From a virus, in the IMG/VR virus record IMGVR_UViG_3300031576_000002, positions 141,228 to 205,227 of that record: DNA of 64,000 nucleotides; one strand, written 5' to 3'. Shown here piece by piece: positions 1-8,294 of this stretch (the first letter of the stretch is position 1; each line of letters starts with the position of its first letter). A model generated the notes under the pieces. It saw only the letters and a list, made by a program, of their open reading frames with translations. It did not search any database and was not told the DNA's origin. The translations under genes and the position numbers were made by a program.

Positions 1-2396
1 CTTAAACTGTTGTACTCCTCTTCTATGTGCTCTACGACATCGTCGAGTCCTGGCGCCAAAGCTGCGGATGAGTCCAAGATAGCGTGAGCCGCTGTAAGCA
101 GCGGCGGAAGCGTGTCAAAGTGCTCGCATAGACTGCGCAGCTTCTCGTATTTCACGGGGAGTACATCGCCCAATTCCTCGTCTAGCTGTTCCAGCAGTGA
201 TTCGACAGCAAAATCATGAGCCAACCCTCTGAGCCAGTCGCCCTGGCTGTCGCGTATGAACTTTTCTAGGTCCTCGTCACTGGCATAGTCGCCAATAAAA
301 GCCGGCCATTCATTGCTGAATTCCTTGACCCAGTCAACATTGTAGCCTTTCGATAACCACTCCATCGTGCTGACAACGCCGTAATTAGCGATCTCCTCCT
401 GAAGCGACTCTCCTTCTAAAAAGTTAGCCTTCGCAGAAGGATCCAGTTTACCAAAAACTTTTTCTACGTCATCGGCGCTCACACGATTCTTAGCGAAGAG
501 GTACTCGTAGAATCCCTCTAGCGCTCTTGCGTCTTCGGCCAGACTGTTATTTTCCGCGTACGTCTTATAGTCAGACTCGTCCATGTCTTCTACACGGCTC
601 CGCACTTCCTGTTCAAAGTTGTCCTCTACAAGATCCTCGCTCGGATCCTCCATTCTGTACTTGCCCGGCTCTTCTTGGCAGAAAAGATCATAAAGATAGT
701 CGTGGACTTCCGCGACAAAAGCTTGCTGGCGACGAGTCTCTTCCTGCTGCAAGCGCTCCTGCTCCGCAGGATTAAGCGGAATCAGTTCCAGTTGCCGCGA
801 ATCCGTCGGTATAAGGGGCTCGTACACAGGCGGCTGAAGATCTTCCTGCCCAAGAATGCCAAGCGCTGTCTTCAAGCGACTGGCGCCTTTACGGGCGCCC
901 AAATCTTTCACCCACAAGTCCGCGTACACTTCCCCGTACAATTTGATCGGGTCTTCAATTTTCTTGAAGCCCTCTTCTGCGGGCAGCTTCTCGTAGAAGC
1001 GCTCCAGCGTCTCGTCTGATGCGCCGCCCCACCGATTCGCCTGGATCTCTGCATTCGTCCAGATCAGATAGCGAATGTTGTTACGCCGTGCAGCATCCTC
1101 CAAGTAATCAATAACCATATCGGTCCAGTCGGAGAATCGGTTAATCAGCGCATTTACAATCCGGTGGACTTTCTGCTTGCTCAGTTTGTAATCCACCGCC
1201 AACTTGCCAATCACTTCTTTATCGAGGTAGCGGTAGATGCTGCGCATGAAATCGCTTTGAATGTTCTCCACCACCCACGCCTTGCCAGATTCCCCCACGC
1301 TCGGAACAGCAATCCACTCGGGTTCACCATCGATGCGGATGTAGGCAATGGCTTCGCCGTAGTGACCTGGCAAACTTTGGCCGTACAGCTTTCGCGCCAG
1401 CACCCATCCCGGTTCGCCCGCAATCTGTTTTCCGTCTGCGACAACTGCATTCCAGATTTCATCGGTAGGGTAGAACGCAAACGTATAGGGCACGTCTGAT
1501 ATTGTAGCGCCCTTGTACTCCTTCTCGCCGCGCTCGACATGAAATGTCATCGGATCTAGGCGCGCTACCGCTTCCTGAAGCTCGGCTACGGTCGCCTCTG
1601 TTCCAATCCGTGCGATAATGTCGCGCCGGATGTAACCCGGCACGTTGCGGAGCAAAGCCTCGATGTCACTCTGGATGAGCTGTTCATCGGGAGTCCGGCC
1701 CTCAAGCTGCTTCTCTACTTCTTGCACACTACGCGGAAGGTGGTCGGCGCTACCGGCATGGTCAATGTCTATTTCTTCAATTCTTGCTTCTTCTGCCTCA
1801 TCGCGCTTCTCTTGCGCGATCTCCATGAAACGCTCAAGAGTGGGAATGCCGCGGTTGGAGTAGCCTTGCGCCAAATTCATTACCACCCCAGCATCTGCAC
1901 TGACTATCCAATTATGTTGACTATTAGCTAGAAACTCCTCTCCTAGTGCGTACATGGGATCAGCGTCCGGCCAGTCTACCCCGTTCCACCATTCCTCTTT
2001 CCACGCCCGCAAGCTATCAAATAGCAGGACGTCGATTTTCGCCTGATCCAGACTGGGCAGCACAACCTTCAAAGCTGCTTCAAGTTCATCGCCGTCAAAC
2101 TTACTGCTTACGGGGTCTGCCTCTTCAAGAGCATTCCCCGCTTCCTCGCCATGATCTTTTCGGACAATGTCTACCGCTGACGACCAAATATCTTTCCCGC
2201 CGTCAATGCTTGGACGGTCCTCATCATTCCAATACTCCCATACGTCAAACTCGACATCGGTGCGTCCTACGACTACATCAGGAACAAGGTAACGTCCGTA
2301 GCGAGCGTCCGCCCCATGGTCCAAGTTCCAGATCGCCTCGTGGGGGAAGAGTTCCTCGATCGCTGCTACAACGTCTTCGCTACGAATCCCAGGCAT
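1..2396 (-). CDS. Large polyvalent-type phage protein, 3' end outside window
   Basis: The minus frame is open from an ATG at 2396 (GAGGG upstream) to the window edge, giving about 800 codons with no stop. It is incomplete at the C-terminus. The composition is acidic and rich in Trp and Glu. Residues about 379-382 read IQSD, about 445-456 read like IWTNAEIQANRW, and about 467-479 read FYEKLP..GFKK. This order resembles the EIQSD / WTTGEQQ / fYxklP..GFkk domain seen in large polyvalent proteins of phages and plasmids, whose last motif looks GNAT-like; that assignment is from memory. Alternative upstream starts at 2429 and 2438 lack a good ribosome site. It is the last gene of the leftward run that begins near 3800. 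Exact function is unknown. Confidence 0.8.
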   Translation of the reverse strand, partial: MPGIRSEDVVAAIEELFPHEAIWNLDHGADARYGRYLVPDVVVGRTDVEFDVWEYWNDEDRPSIDGGKDIWSSAVDIVRKDHGEEAGNALEEADPVSSKFDGDELEAALKVVLPSLDQAKIDVLLFDSLRAWKEEWWNGVDWPDADPMYALGEEFLANSQHNWIVSADAGVVMNLAQGYSNRGIPTLERFMEIAQEKRDEAEEARIEEIDIDHAGSADHLPRSVQEVEKQLEGRTPDEQLIQSDIEALLRNVPGYIRRDIIARIGTEATVAELQEAVARLDPMTFHVERGEKEYKGATISDVPYTFAFYPTDEIWNAVVADGKQIAGEPGWVLARKLYGQSLPGHYGEAIAYIRIDGEPEWIAVPSVGESGKAWVVENIQSDFMRSIYRYLDKEVIGKLAVDYKLSKQKVHRIVNALINRFSDWTDMVIDYLEDAARRNNIRYLIWTNAEIQANRWGGASDETLERFYEKLPAEEGFKKIEDPIKLYGEVYADLWVKDLGARKGASRLKTALGILGQEDLQPPVYEPLIPTDSRQLELIPLNPAEQERLQQEETRRQQAFVAEVHDYLYDLFCQEEPGKYRMEDPSEDLVEDNFEQEVRSRVEDMDESDYKTYAENNSLAEDARALEGFYEYLFAKNRVSADDVEKVFGKLDPSAKANFLEGESLQEEIANYGVVSTMEWLSKGYNVDWVKEFSNEWPAFIGDYASDEDLEKFIRDSQGDWLRGLAHDFAVESLLEQLDEELGDVLPVKYEKLRSLCEHFDTLPPLLTAAHAILDSSAALAPGLDDVVEHIEEEYNSL

Positions 2397-2468
2397 TGGA
2401 CCCTCGACGCAAAAAATCGGACACGGCATCTGCCGCATCCGAGGCTACAGGACCGCAACTGAAAAGCG

Positions 2469-3176
2469 CTAAGTCGGGTTGGACTCGAAGGGAGCTTCTT
2501 CGGTCTCGGCTGCGTGAACAGCCTGCTGGAGCCTCTGAAGCAGGGTCGAGCCATTCGGCAACTTCTGGAGAACAGCTTCTACTTCTCGACGTAGATCCGA
2601 ATTCGGCTGGCGTAGCTCTGGATTGTGCAGGATCAACTGGATGGCGTCGGCCTGGTCCTTGACCCTCTTCGAGTCAAGCTTATAGCCCAGCAAGAGCCCC
2701 AGAGAGGGCACGAGAAGCTCCGTACCATGCACGGCCGTACGCGCGGACTCACCGCTCATCGCTGCATCGAGCTTGTCAGGATGGAACACCACTAGCTCGA
2801 TTACAACGCCTTCCTTGGCGTGCCGCAACTTCACGGGATCCAGGTTACCGCCCTCCCCCGTGACTCGGTCGAACCCGTACTTCTTGGAGAGCGCCATGAT
2901 TGGAGTGAGCGCGTTGTAGTCCACGGCAAAGTCAATATCCTTCGTCGCTCGCGTATAGTTGTAGACGTGCAGCGCATTGGATCCGATCAAGACGAACTCA
3001 ACTCCGGCAGCGTTCAAGAGTTTGACGGCATCCTTCATCGCTGCTGCGAAGTTGCCGCCCGCTCGGATATGGAGTCGTTGGAAAGACTCGCGGAGAAAGG
3101 TCGAGTTGAGCGCCATCACCTCATCGAGAGAGGCGGTGGGTGCCAAGCGATTCGCCAAGTTCTTGAGCCGTTCCAT
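2469..3176 (-). CDS. Nucleotidyltransferase-fold protein (AbiEii/MNT-like)
   Basis: This is a 235-residue protein with the nucleotidyltransferase signature: IGSNALH at 64-70, then TKDID around 78-82 giving the paired Asp, and a third acidic position in VVIELVV (E127). Those residues normally bind metal and NTP. The family includes AbiEii-type toxins, MNT antitoxins and other small NTases. It lies 42 bp downstream of a DUF5615-like gene and upstream of the polyvalent gene, probably in one operon. Which nucleotide or target it uses cannot be read from the sequence. Confidence 0.8.
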   Translation of the reverse strand: MERLKNLANRLAPTASLDEVMALNSTFLRESFQRLHIRAGGNFAAAMKDAVKLLNAAGVEFVLIGSNALHVYNYTRATKDIDFAVDYNALTPIMALSKKYGFDRVTGEGGNLDPVKLRHAKEGVVIELVVFHPDKLDAAMSGESARTAVHGTELLVPSLGLLLGYKLDSKRVKDQADAIQLILHNPELRQPNSDLRREVEAVLQKLPNGSTLLQRLQQAVHAAETEEAPFESNPT

Positions 3177-3218
3177 AGCGTGCAGTCTAGCAGAGCTTGC
3201 CCAAAAACGTCTCCGGCC

Positions 3219-3719
3219 TTACCGTTCCCGCACAGAGGTCAGGTCAACGATTTCGGCCTGTCCAAACCCCGCTCTCACCATCCACGGCTTTGGCCTTGTC
3301 CAAAGGCTGAACCGGATGATTACATCTGAAATGCGCTTGGCTGCCTTCTTAGAATCTGCCAGGATCCGCTGATCTACCACAATAACACCCAACTCATACT
3401 CCATTGCAAGAAACACGAAATCCCCTGCATTAGAAGTAATCACGATCTCCCCAGCAGCGACCGTCTTCGCGATCTGAGGATCCTTCATTCCCCCCGGTAC
3501 AGCCTTGACGGTGATGTTCACGGCCTGCAAGCTGTCCAGAATAGAAGAGACGTCTTCATCCAGGACCACACGGCCTAGGGCCATGCCGGCTCTATCAAGC
3601 ACCGCCTGAACTTTGCGAAGACGTTTCATCGCGATCTCAGAGATAGGCTTGGTGAGGTAGGCTAGAAGATAGTGCAAAGAGGGCGGCAGCATGCCACTTT
3701 CGTAGGCCCGGCTCCGCAC
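3219..3719 (-). CDS. DUF5615-like (PIN-related) predicted nuclease
   Basis: The core motifs are VLDEDVSS, GGMKDPQIAKTVA, VITSNAGDF and GVIVVDQ. This is the order of DUF5615 proteins, which are PIN-related predicted nucleases often found in toxin-antitoxin pairs. Candidate starts are GTG 3719, ATG 3692 and ATG 3629; the conserved region begins near the last, so the true protein may be about 136 residues. No DUF433-type antitoxin is visible next to it. The neighbour is a nucleotidyltransferase, so a two-gene toxin or defence module is possible but unproven. Confidence 0.65.
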   Translation of the reverse strand: MRSRAYESGMLPPSLHYLLAYLTKPISEIAMKRLRKVQAVLDRAGMALGRVVLDEDVSSILDSLQAVNITVKAVPGGMKDPQIAKTVAAGEIVITSNAGDFVFLAMEYELGVIVVDQRILADSKKAAKRISDVIIRFSLWTRPKPWMVRAGFGQAEIVDLTSVRER

Positions 3720-3803
3720 CGGATCTACAGGAGTGTGTGGCTACATCCCGCTGCGCAGGCGCCAGGGCTTCCCAGTCCCCCGGGCACTTACTGCCGCCCT
3801 TCT

Positions 3804-3831
3804 ACTATACCCCTCAGAATCACGATTACGC
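3804..3831 (-). promoter_or_regulatory. Promoter of the GYGKAA/TATAGT class
   Basis: The minus strand reads GCGTAA, 16 nt, TATAGT. It should drive the DUF5615-like, nucleotidyltransferase and polyvalent genes. The GCGTAA box contains the stop codon of a start-less open segment that follows the split gene. The surrounding 3720-3951 interval holds no other gene I can support. Confidence 0.55.
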
Positions 3832-3951
3832 GCGGGCAGCCTCTACGGCCTCACCAGAAGCAACGATCTGCGTAGACTTGCGTCGAACCCTTTTTAGCGC
3901 CTCGACTTGAAGTTCGAGCGGCTGCCCGGCAGCATCGCAACCCTAACTTCT

Positions 3952-4575
3952 CTACGGCCCCAAAAGACGAATTGCTCTTCTGAGGTAGCCTGCTTGTACC
4001 GGCCCGTGCTCGCAATCATTCAGGCTCGGCCGCAAGCGGTGGTAGTAGTTCATGCGAATGGCCCAGTCCATCACACTCTTGACTCTGGACGGCTCAGGCG
4101 ACTCGCCAGGATCTCCCGTGCAGATGTAGCCTTGCAGATTGTCCTCGACGTCAAACACCTTGATTCCGTGCCCGCCCTCCCAGACAAGCCGGTGCCCGGT
4201 CTTCGGATCCTCGTCCTCGATGAGCGGCTCGACTTTGCCGTACTCACCCACGTTCGCGGGATCCGTTTCATCCCACCAGTGCGCGAGCAGATGCTTCAAC
4301 CGCGACTCTCGCCGGTGAGGCCGAATCCTTGAAGTCGTGTCCATGTAGCCAAGCCTCCGGTAGTCGAACCCTGGCAGAATAGCAATCTTCTGCTCCGGGA
4401 AATATCCACGCCTTTCCGTTACCGCGGACTGCCCCACGACCTCCGTAAACAGCGCTGGCAGCGCGGCAGGAGGAACCGTCGCAGCATGCCGGTTGTAGGC
4501 TGCGACTTCTCCACGCCCTGAGAAATCAAAGGATCCGGCTAGATGTGCAAGGATGTCATGCACGCCGTTTATCAT
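3952..4575 (-). CDS. C-terminal part of conserved phage protein split by an HNH gene
   Basis: The 207-residue ORF begins MINGVHDILAHLAG and contains FSGRGEVAAYNRHA, ALPALFTEVVGQ and FPEQKIAILPGFDY. These are the middle and C-terminal motifs of a conserved phage family whose members read FRxVHDxxAH without interruption. The preceding half is at 5067-5468. Joining FR (codon at 5115) to GVHD (4566) restores the motif FRGVHD. The HNH gene lies in between and overlaps this ORF's start by 20 nt. The ATG at 4575 gives a plausible independent start, so the two halves may be made separately. Biochemical function is unknown. Confidence 0.8.
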   Translation of the reverse strand: MINGVHDILAHLAGSFDFSGRGEVAAYNRHAATVPPAALPALFTEVVGQSAVTERRGYFPEQKIAILPGFDYRRLGYMDTTSRIRPHRRESRLKHLLAHWWDETDPANVGEYGKVEPLIEDEDPKTGHRLVWEGGHGIKVFDVEDNLQGYICTGDPGESPEPSRVKSVMDWAIRMNYYHRLRPSLNDCEHGPVQAGYLRRAIRLLGP

Positions 4576-5089
4576 GAGGGCAGTAACCGTACAAACCGAG
4601 ACTCATATTGCAATTACAGCACAAAACCCGGTAACCCTCCGGATAGCCCTCTATTCTAAGCTCGTGAAATATCTCGCCCCTGTACCGAGATTTAGCTCTA
4701 TGCTGCCCACCCCCTCCACGGACGTGATCTAAGCACAAAAATTCGAGTAGCTCTTCCCCGCAGCATGCGCAGGCAGGGTGATCCAGCTTGCTGTAATGGC
4801 ATAGAGCTTCGTAGCGCTTGCTTCGCCGCCACTGCTTCAAATAAATTCGTCTCCTCTCCCGGAAAACAGGATCCTTTCCCCGTCGCCTGCTGTACTCTCG
4901 GAACTTCTCGGGACTAGCTTTGAAATACTCACGCGCCTGCCCCAAGACCTTCGCTCGAAACTCGGGCTCTTCGTGATACCGTTTGCGCTTGGCGGCAAGC
5001 ATGCACGCCTTGCACTTCCCGTAGGTACGGTAAAATTCTCTGCGTAGCTTAGCCGTCCCGCACCGATTACATATCTTTAGAGTGTCCAT
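4556..5089 (-). CDS. HNH homing-type endonuclease with N-terminal zinc finger
   Basis: The protein has 177 residues. The N-terminal CNRC...CKAC (Cys 7,10,26,29) forms a zinc finger, followed by a long basic helical stretch. The C-terminal half has CACCGE, LCLDHVRGGG and VLCCNCN, the typical two Cys pairs around the His of an HNH nuclease. The gene fills nearly all of a 548-bp insertion inside a conserved phage gene. It overlaps the upstream fragment by 23 nt and the downstream fragment by 20 nt. This is the arrangement expected of a free-standing homing endonuclease that has invaded a coding sequence. Confidence 0.9.
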   Translation of the reverse strand: MDTLKICNRCGTAKLRREFYRTYGKCKACMLAAKRKRYHEEPEFRAKVLGQAREYFKASPEKFREYSRRRGKDPVFRERRRIYLKQWRRSKRYEALCHYSKLDHPACACCGEELLEFLCLDHVRGGGGQHRAKSRYRGEIFHELRIEGYPEGYRVLCCNCNMSLGLYGYCPHDKRRA

Positions 5090-5468
5090 GCACGTAGCAT
5101 AACATGAAAATACCCCGAAAGTGAAGGTTCTGATCTTGGGTAAAGAAAGGGTGCTCCGGACCTCCGGTGAATACCTTGAGCCGGTTGTTCTGCGTTACGT
5201 CCTCGACCATCTCCTCCGCATTGGCGTAAGGATTCTCGTCCACATACTCCACTTCAAACTTAGAAGTAATCCTGCGGAAAAGCTTGTCAAGATGAGCTAC
5301 GAGTGCTTGGTAGGACGGCACCGCAGACGCATCGTGAGCAGGCGCTTTCTCGTAAGCAGTAGCAACGGCTTCGAGGTATTCATCCCAGTCCACTGGCATC
5401 AACTTGGCCAAACGCTCAAGTAACTGCGCGTTTTTCTCTGGCGCAGGTGTATAGTAGTCAGCATGCAT
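5067..5468 (-). CDS. N-terminal part of conserved phage protein split by an HNH gene
   Basis: Residues 51-119 carry PSYQALVAHLDKLF, VDENPYANAEEMVEDV and LKVFTGG, then NLHFRG, matching the front half of the FRxVHD family. The last 14 codons read into the HNH insertion and end at a stop at 5067. The first codons come from the end of the neighbouring tnpB unit: the ATG at 5468 lies in its right terminal repeat. Before that insertion the reading frame would have continued to an ATG at 6713. The start is therefore an insertion product, or translation starts later (for example Met24). Confidence 0.75.
   Translation of the reverse strand: MHADYYTPAPEKNAQLLERLAKLMPVDWDEYLEAVATAYEKAPAHDASAVPSYQALVAHLDKLFRRITSKFEVEYVDENPYANAEEMVEDVTQNNRLKVFTGGPEHPFFTQDQNLHFRGIFMLCYVHGHSKDM
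5454..5461. repeat. Right 8-bp flanking direct repeat of tnpB unit A
   Basis: GTAGTCAG here matches GTAGTTAG at 6690-6697 in 7 of 8 positions. The two copies directly abut the ends of unit A, and copy B has a perfect 8-bp pair in the same register. They are read as a target-site duplication. Confidence 0.7.
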
Positions 5469-6689
5469 GACTGCTTAAGCCGCCACTTGCATAGCAGGTA
5501 AGCAGCCTTCTCGTTTCACAGAGGAACTTACAAGCGTATCCTCTCCACGAAGGGATAGCAGAGCCCGGTTTAAGACGTTTTTAGCCGCGTTGACATCTCT
5601 ATCAAGGACCAAGCCACAAGCAGAGCAGATATGGACTCTTTCACTCAAACTCTTCTTCACAGTCATTCCACATCCGCTGCACTCTTGGCTGGTGCCTCTG
5701 GGATTGACTTTTACCACTATCCTACCAGCTTCTTCCGCTTTGTAGGACAGCATGTGGAGCAACATCCCCATTCCAACATCTTTGAAGCTACGCCTGAATC
5801 CACGGCTGAGACCCTGGCTCATACCTTTCAGGTTCAAGTCTTCCACCGCAATCAGATCATACTCTTTGACCAAAGACTTAGACACTCCATCAAGAATATG
5901 CTTCCGAGTTCTTGTAACTTTCTGCCAAGCCTTAGCCAGTACCTTGACGGCTTTCCTTCTACGCTTAGATCCCTTCTGTCTCCTGGATACCGTTCTTTGA
6001 GCATGCTTGAGCTTCTTCTCGTTCTTGGCGTAAACACGTTGCCGCTCAATCAAGATGCCGTCTGAGGTAGCGACTAGAGCTTGCATGCCTAGATCAATGC
6101 CAATGACTTTGCCAGTCTTGAGAAGAGGAGCTGGAAGCGGTAGCTCACAGGATAAGACGGCGTACCAGCCGTCAGCTTCTCTTTTGACTGTGACCTCTTT
6201 AACCTTGGCATCAGGCGGAAGCTCCCGATAAGGATTCCAGCGGAAGTGTCCCAGCTTGGAAAGATGTAGCTTTTTGCTGTCAAACTTGAAACCTGACTGA
6301 TTGTATGTGAAGGAGTCGTACCGATCCCTACTCTTGAATCTGGGAAAGCCTGGCTTCTCTCCACGCTTGACTCTTCTGAAGAAAGCCTTGTACGTTTTGT
6401 CCAGTTTTTGAAGGACTGGGTGAAGAACTCTTGAATAGATCGTGTCATAGCCTTCTACCTGCTTTGAAACATACTTAAGCTCTAGGCACTGATCGTAGAA
6501 GCTGAGAGTTCTATTATGCTGCTTCCACTCCAGGATTCGTTGTTCCAAAGCACAGTTGTAGAGGAAGCGGCAGAAATCCAGAAGCCGCTGGAGATTGATC
6601 TCCTGGGCCTTGGTAGGTTGGAGGCGGAACTTGTAGGAACGGCGCACGGCTAGAGTGTATCACAAGGGAGTTAAGGAATCACGCATGTA
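5462..6689 (-). mobile_element. TnpB-only transposable unit A (1228 bp, terminal inverted repeats)
   Basis: The unit contains one tnpB. The left end reads CATGCGTGATTCCTTAA and the right end, read inward, CATGCATGACTGCTTAA, which match in 14 of 17 positions. The tnpB stop codon is part of the right repeat. The unit is exactly as long as copy B at 18819-20046. IS200/IS605 elements normally lack such terminal repeats and make no target duplication, so a different transposase acting in trans is inferred. Confidence 0.8.
5475..6647 (-). CDS. tnpB: TnpB RNA-guided nuclease (IS1341-type), copy A
   Basis: A full-length TnpB of 390 residues. RuvC residues are visible: GIDLG (D185), AVEDL (E269) and DRDVNAA (D351). 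The zinc ribbon CSGC..CSAC (C323, C326, C341, C344) lies between the last two. The N-terminal MRRSYKFRLQPT is the usual TnpB opening. The start is GTG, 6 nt after a TACACT -10 box, so a leaderless mRNA is likely. TnpB cuts DNA under omegaRNA guidance; because the unit ends about 13 bp past the stop, any scaffold RNA must overlap the coding sequence. No tnpA is present. Roughly nine in ten residues match copy B. Confidence 0.95.
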   Translation of the reverse strand: MRRSYKFRLQPTKAQEINLQRLLDFCRFLYNCALEQRILEWKQHNRTLSFYDQCLELKYVSKQVEGYDTIYSRVLHPVLQKLDKTYKAFFRRVKRGEKPGFPRFKSRDRYDSFTYNQSGFKFDSKKLHLSKLGHFRWNPYRELPPDAKVKEVTVKREADGWYAVLSCELPLPAPLLKTGKVIGIDLGMQALVATSDGILIERQRVYAKNEKKLKHAQRTVSRRQKGSKRRRKAVKVLAKAWQKVTRTRKHILDGVSKSLVKEYDLIAVEDLNLKGMSQGLSRGFRRSFKDVGMGMLLHMLSYKAEEAGRIVVKVNPRGTSQECSGCGMTVKKSLSERVHICSACGLVLDRDVNAAKNVLNRALLSLRGEDTLVSSSVKREGCLPAMQVAA

Positions 6690-6697
6690 GTAGTTAG
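6690..6697. repeat. Left 8-bp flanking direct repeat of tnpB unit A
   Basis: GTAGTTAG differs at one position from the copy at 5454-5461. See the unit A entry. Confidence 0.7.
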
Positions 6698-6711
6698 TGA
6701 AGGGCTCGGCC

Positions 6712-7179
6712 ATGAGTCAACCAGTAAAAAAAATCTCACACCGCTTCACTTGGAGCGACATCATCCGGGAGTCGGCATGGGCACAGTGGATTCGTATGAC
6801 TCGGCCGCCAGGCTCGCGAATAACGCATACTCCGTGGGGGTGCATCCTCTCCGACATTCCTTCTGCCCAGCAGAAAATTGAAGCTCGAAAACTGCGCCGG
6901 GCTTACGAGTCTTGGATCGCCCAGGATGAAGAGCGTGCTCGTGACGCAGAGTTGTTCCGATTCTGGACCGCCGTGTTCCCTCCGCATCGCTTGCTCGTAG
7001 AGGTCACCGAAGCTTACGCGGCCGGCTTGCCGTACAAGAATATCCTCCGCGAGTACCGGCTACGGTTCAAAGTTCAGCCTCTCGGCTGGGCAAAGTGGGA
7101 AGCATTTGTTCGAGATCCGGAATCCGGCGGCGGAGTTCTCGTTCCATTCCGGGGTAGCCAAGAAGGAACGTCACGATAG
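6712..7179 (+). CDS. Hypothetical protein on the plus strand
   Basis: Apart from the tnpB genes this is the only plus-strand gene I support. It encodes 155 residues from ATG 6712 with AAGGG 7 nt upstream. The protein is rich in Trp, Arg and Glu and I recognise no domain. Its 3' end overlaps the convergent gene at 7067-8272 by about 110 nt, which is long for this window. The tnpB unit A now sits directly upstream; before insertion a plus-strand TATAGTAG near 5450 would have lain close to its start. Confidence 0.6.
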   Translation: MSQPVKKISHRFTWSDIIRESAWAQWIRMTRPPGSRITHTPWGCILSDIPSAQQKIEARKLRRAYESWIAQDEERARDAELFRFWTAVFPPHRLLVEVTEAYAAGLPYKNILREYRLRFKVQPLGWAKWEAFVRDPESGGGVLVPFRGSQEGTSR

Positions 7180-8272
7180 CGTCTGGACTCTGAAGTACCA
7201 CGTCTCTCCAAGAGAGCGGGTACTTGGAGTAGGTGAGCTTGATCCCCAGCTCTTCAAAGTTCAATCCAAGCGCTGGACCGAATTTACGAAACCGGGAAGG
7301 AAACTTTCCTATCTCCTCTTCAGGGATGTGCCCTTTGACGTCAAAAGCGAGCGATACGATCACTTCGCTATCCCTGAGACGGTACATGCCCACGGGTCCG
7401 CCAGAGGGCTTGAAAATGATGGATTCTTGATCGAACCAGTTTCCCAGCTCCACCGCATCACGCCACTCCACCCCTTCTACTAGAATCGACCGCTCCCGCT
7501 CAGCGTAGAATCCGTAGACTGGCGTCCAGGAGTACCCTCGACGTTCAAGCTCTGAAGTCAACTCTCCGTGGCGACGCCGGTTCTCGGCCCTCGACCTGTT
7601 TTCCTTTTCAGTGCGCTCCTCGATCTCCCGATCCCGCCAACGGATCCTCTCCGGTCGCGGAGAGGTCTGAAACTCCTTCTCTCGGTCACGCTGTCTCTCC
7701 CACTGTTCCGGTACCTTTGGATCGAACTTCACGGCTCTGGGGTCGGGGCGGTAAGCAGACAGAACCGTGTAGGCTGCGCCCGGCCGCTGAAGGTACTCCA
7801 GATCCGTCACGCTAATCCCCAGCAAAGCTATCGCCCGTCCGAGAATGCCGGCCTGCACCTTGGGCACGTTAGACCGCCATCCCGATCCGGGCGGCTTCTC
7901 GCGCGGATCTTTGCTGACAACCATCTCCTCCCAGAATTCCCTTACGCCAGGGCCTAGCAGTTGCCGCATCGGTCGCACGGCTTCCATGGGAACGGTTGGA
8001 TAGATGCCGTCCCCACCAAGCTGACCGCTGAGAAGATCAACTTCGACTCCACCCGGCAATAGATTCCAGTTGTGGACTTGCCCGTCTGGGAGACGGCCAT
8101 AGGCGATCTTGCCGCCTAGCTCTTGCTGCACGGCAAAGGCCACAGCAAGCGAATCCTTGGCCGTCGCTCCTTGGCTGTGAACGAGGCGCTGTACCTCTTG
8201 AAGTAGCGGCACAAAGTCGGCTGGAACTTCTCGCCCCTGCCCCAGCAGACTCAGAGCCCTGGCAAGAATCAT
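7067..8272 (-). CDS. Phage protein with YunG-like N-terminus and DUF3293-like C-terminus
   Basis: The start at ATG 8272 is chosen for GGGAGA 4 nt upstream; a longer ORF to 8344 has no such site. The protein has 401 residues. The N-terminal third reads AVQQELGGKIAYG, VHNWNLLPGGVEVDLL and GGDGIYP, which resembles YunG-like proteins (GG..H.WN.L.dG..vDLT..Qf). After a charged linker rich in Arg and Glu, the C-terminal part reads RRGYSWTPVYGFYAE and ESIIFKP, like DUF3293. Neither domain has a firm biochemical role known to me. Domain calls are by eye. Confidence 0.75.
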   Translation of the reverse strand: MILARALSLLGQGREVPADFVPLLQEVQRLVHSQGATAKDSLAVAFAVQQELGGKIAYGRLPDGQVHNWNLLPGGVEVDLLSGQLGGDGIYPTVPMEAVRPMRQLLGPGVREFWEEMVVSKDPREKPPGSGWRSNVPKVQAGILGRAIALLGISVTDLEYLQRPGAAYTVLSAYRPDPRAVKFDPKVPEQWERQRDREKEFQTSPRPERIRWRDREIEERTEKENRSRAENRRRHGELTSELERRGYSWTPVYGFYAERERSILVEGVEWRDAVELGNWFDQESIIFKPSGGPVGMYRLRDSEVIVSLAFDVKGHIPEEEIGKFPSRFRKFGPALGLNFEELGIKLTYSKYPLSWRDVVLQSPDAIVTFLLGYPGMERELRRRIPDLEQMLPTLPSREAEL

Positions 8273-8294
8273 CACGTCTCCCGAAAAGCCACGC

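Noticed and set aside
1946-2662. Plus-strand ORF of 238 codons
   Set aside because: It lies opposite two well-formed minus-strand genes and its translation is Arg/Ser/Pro-rich with no domain.
4565-5112. HNH insertion as an intein or group I intron
   Set aside because: The upstream frame hits a stop before the HNH start, so it is not an intein. At about 548 bp with a 534-bp gene, little room is left for a ribozyme core; splicing was not excluded experimentally.
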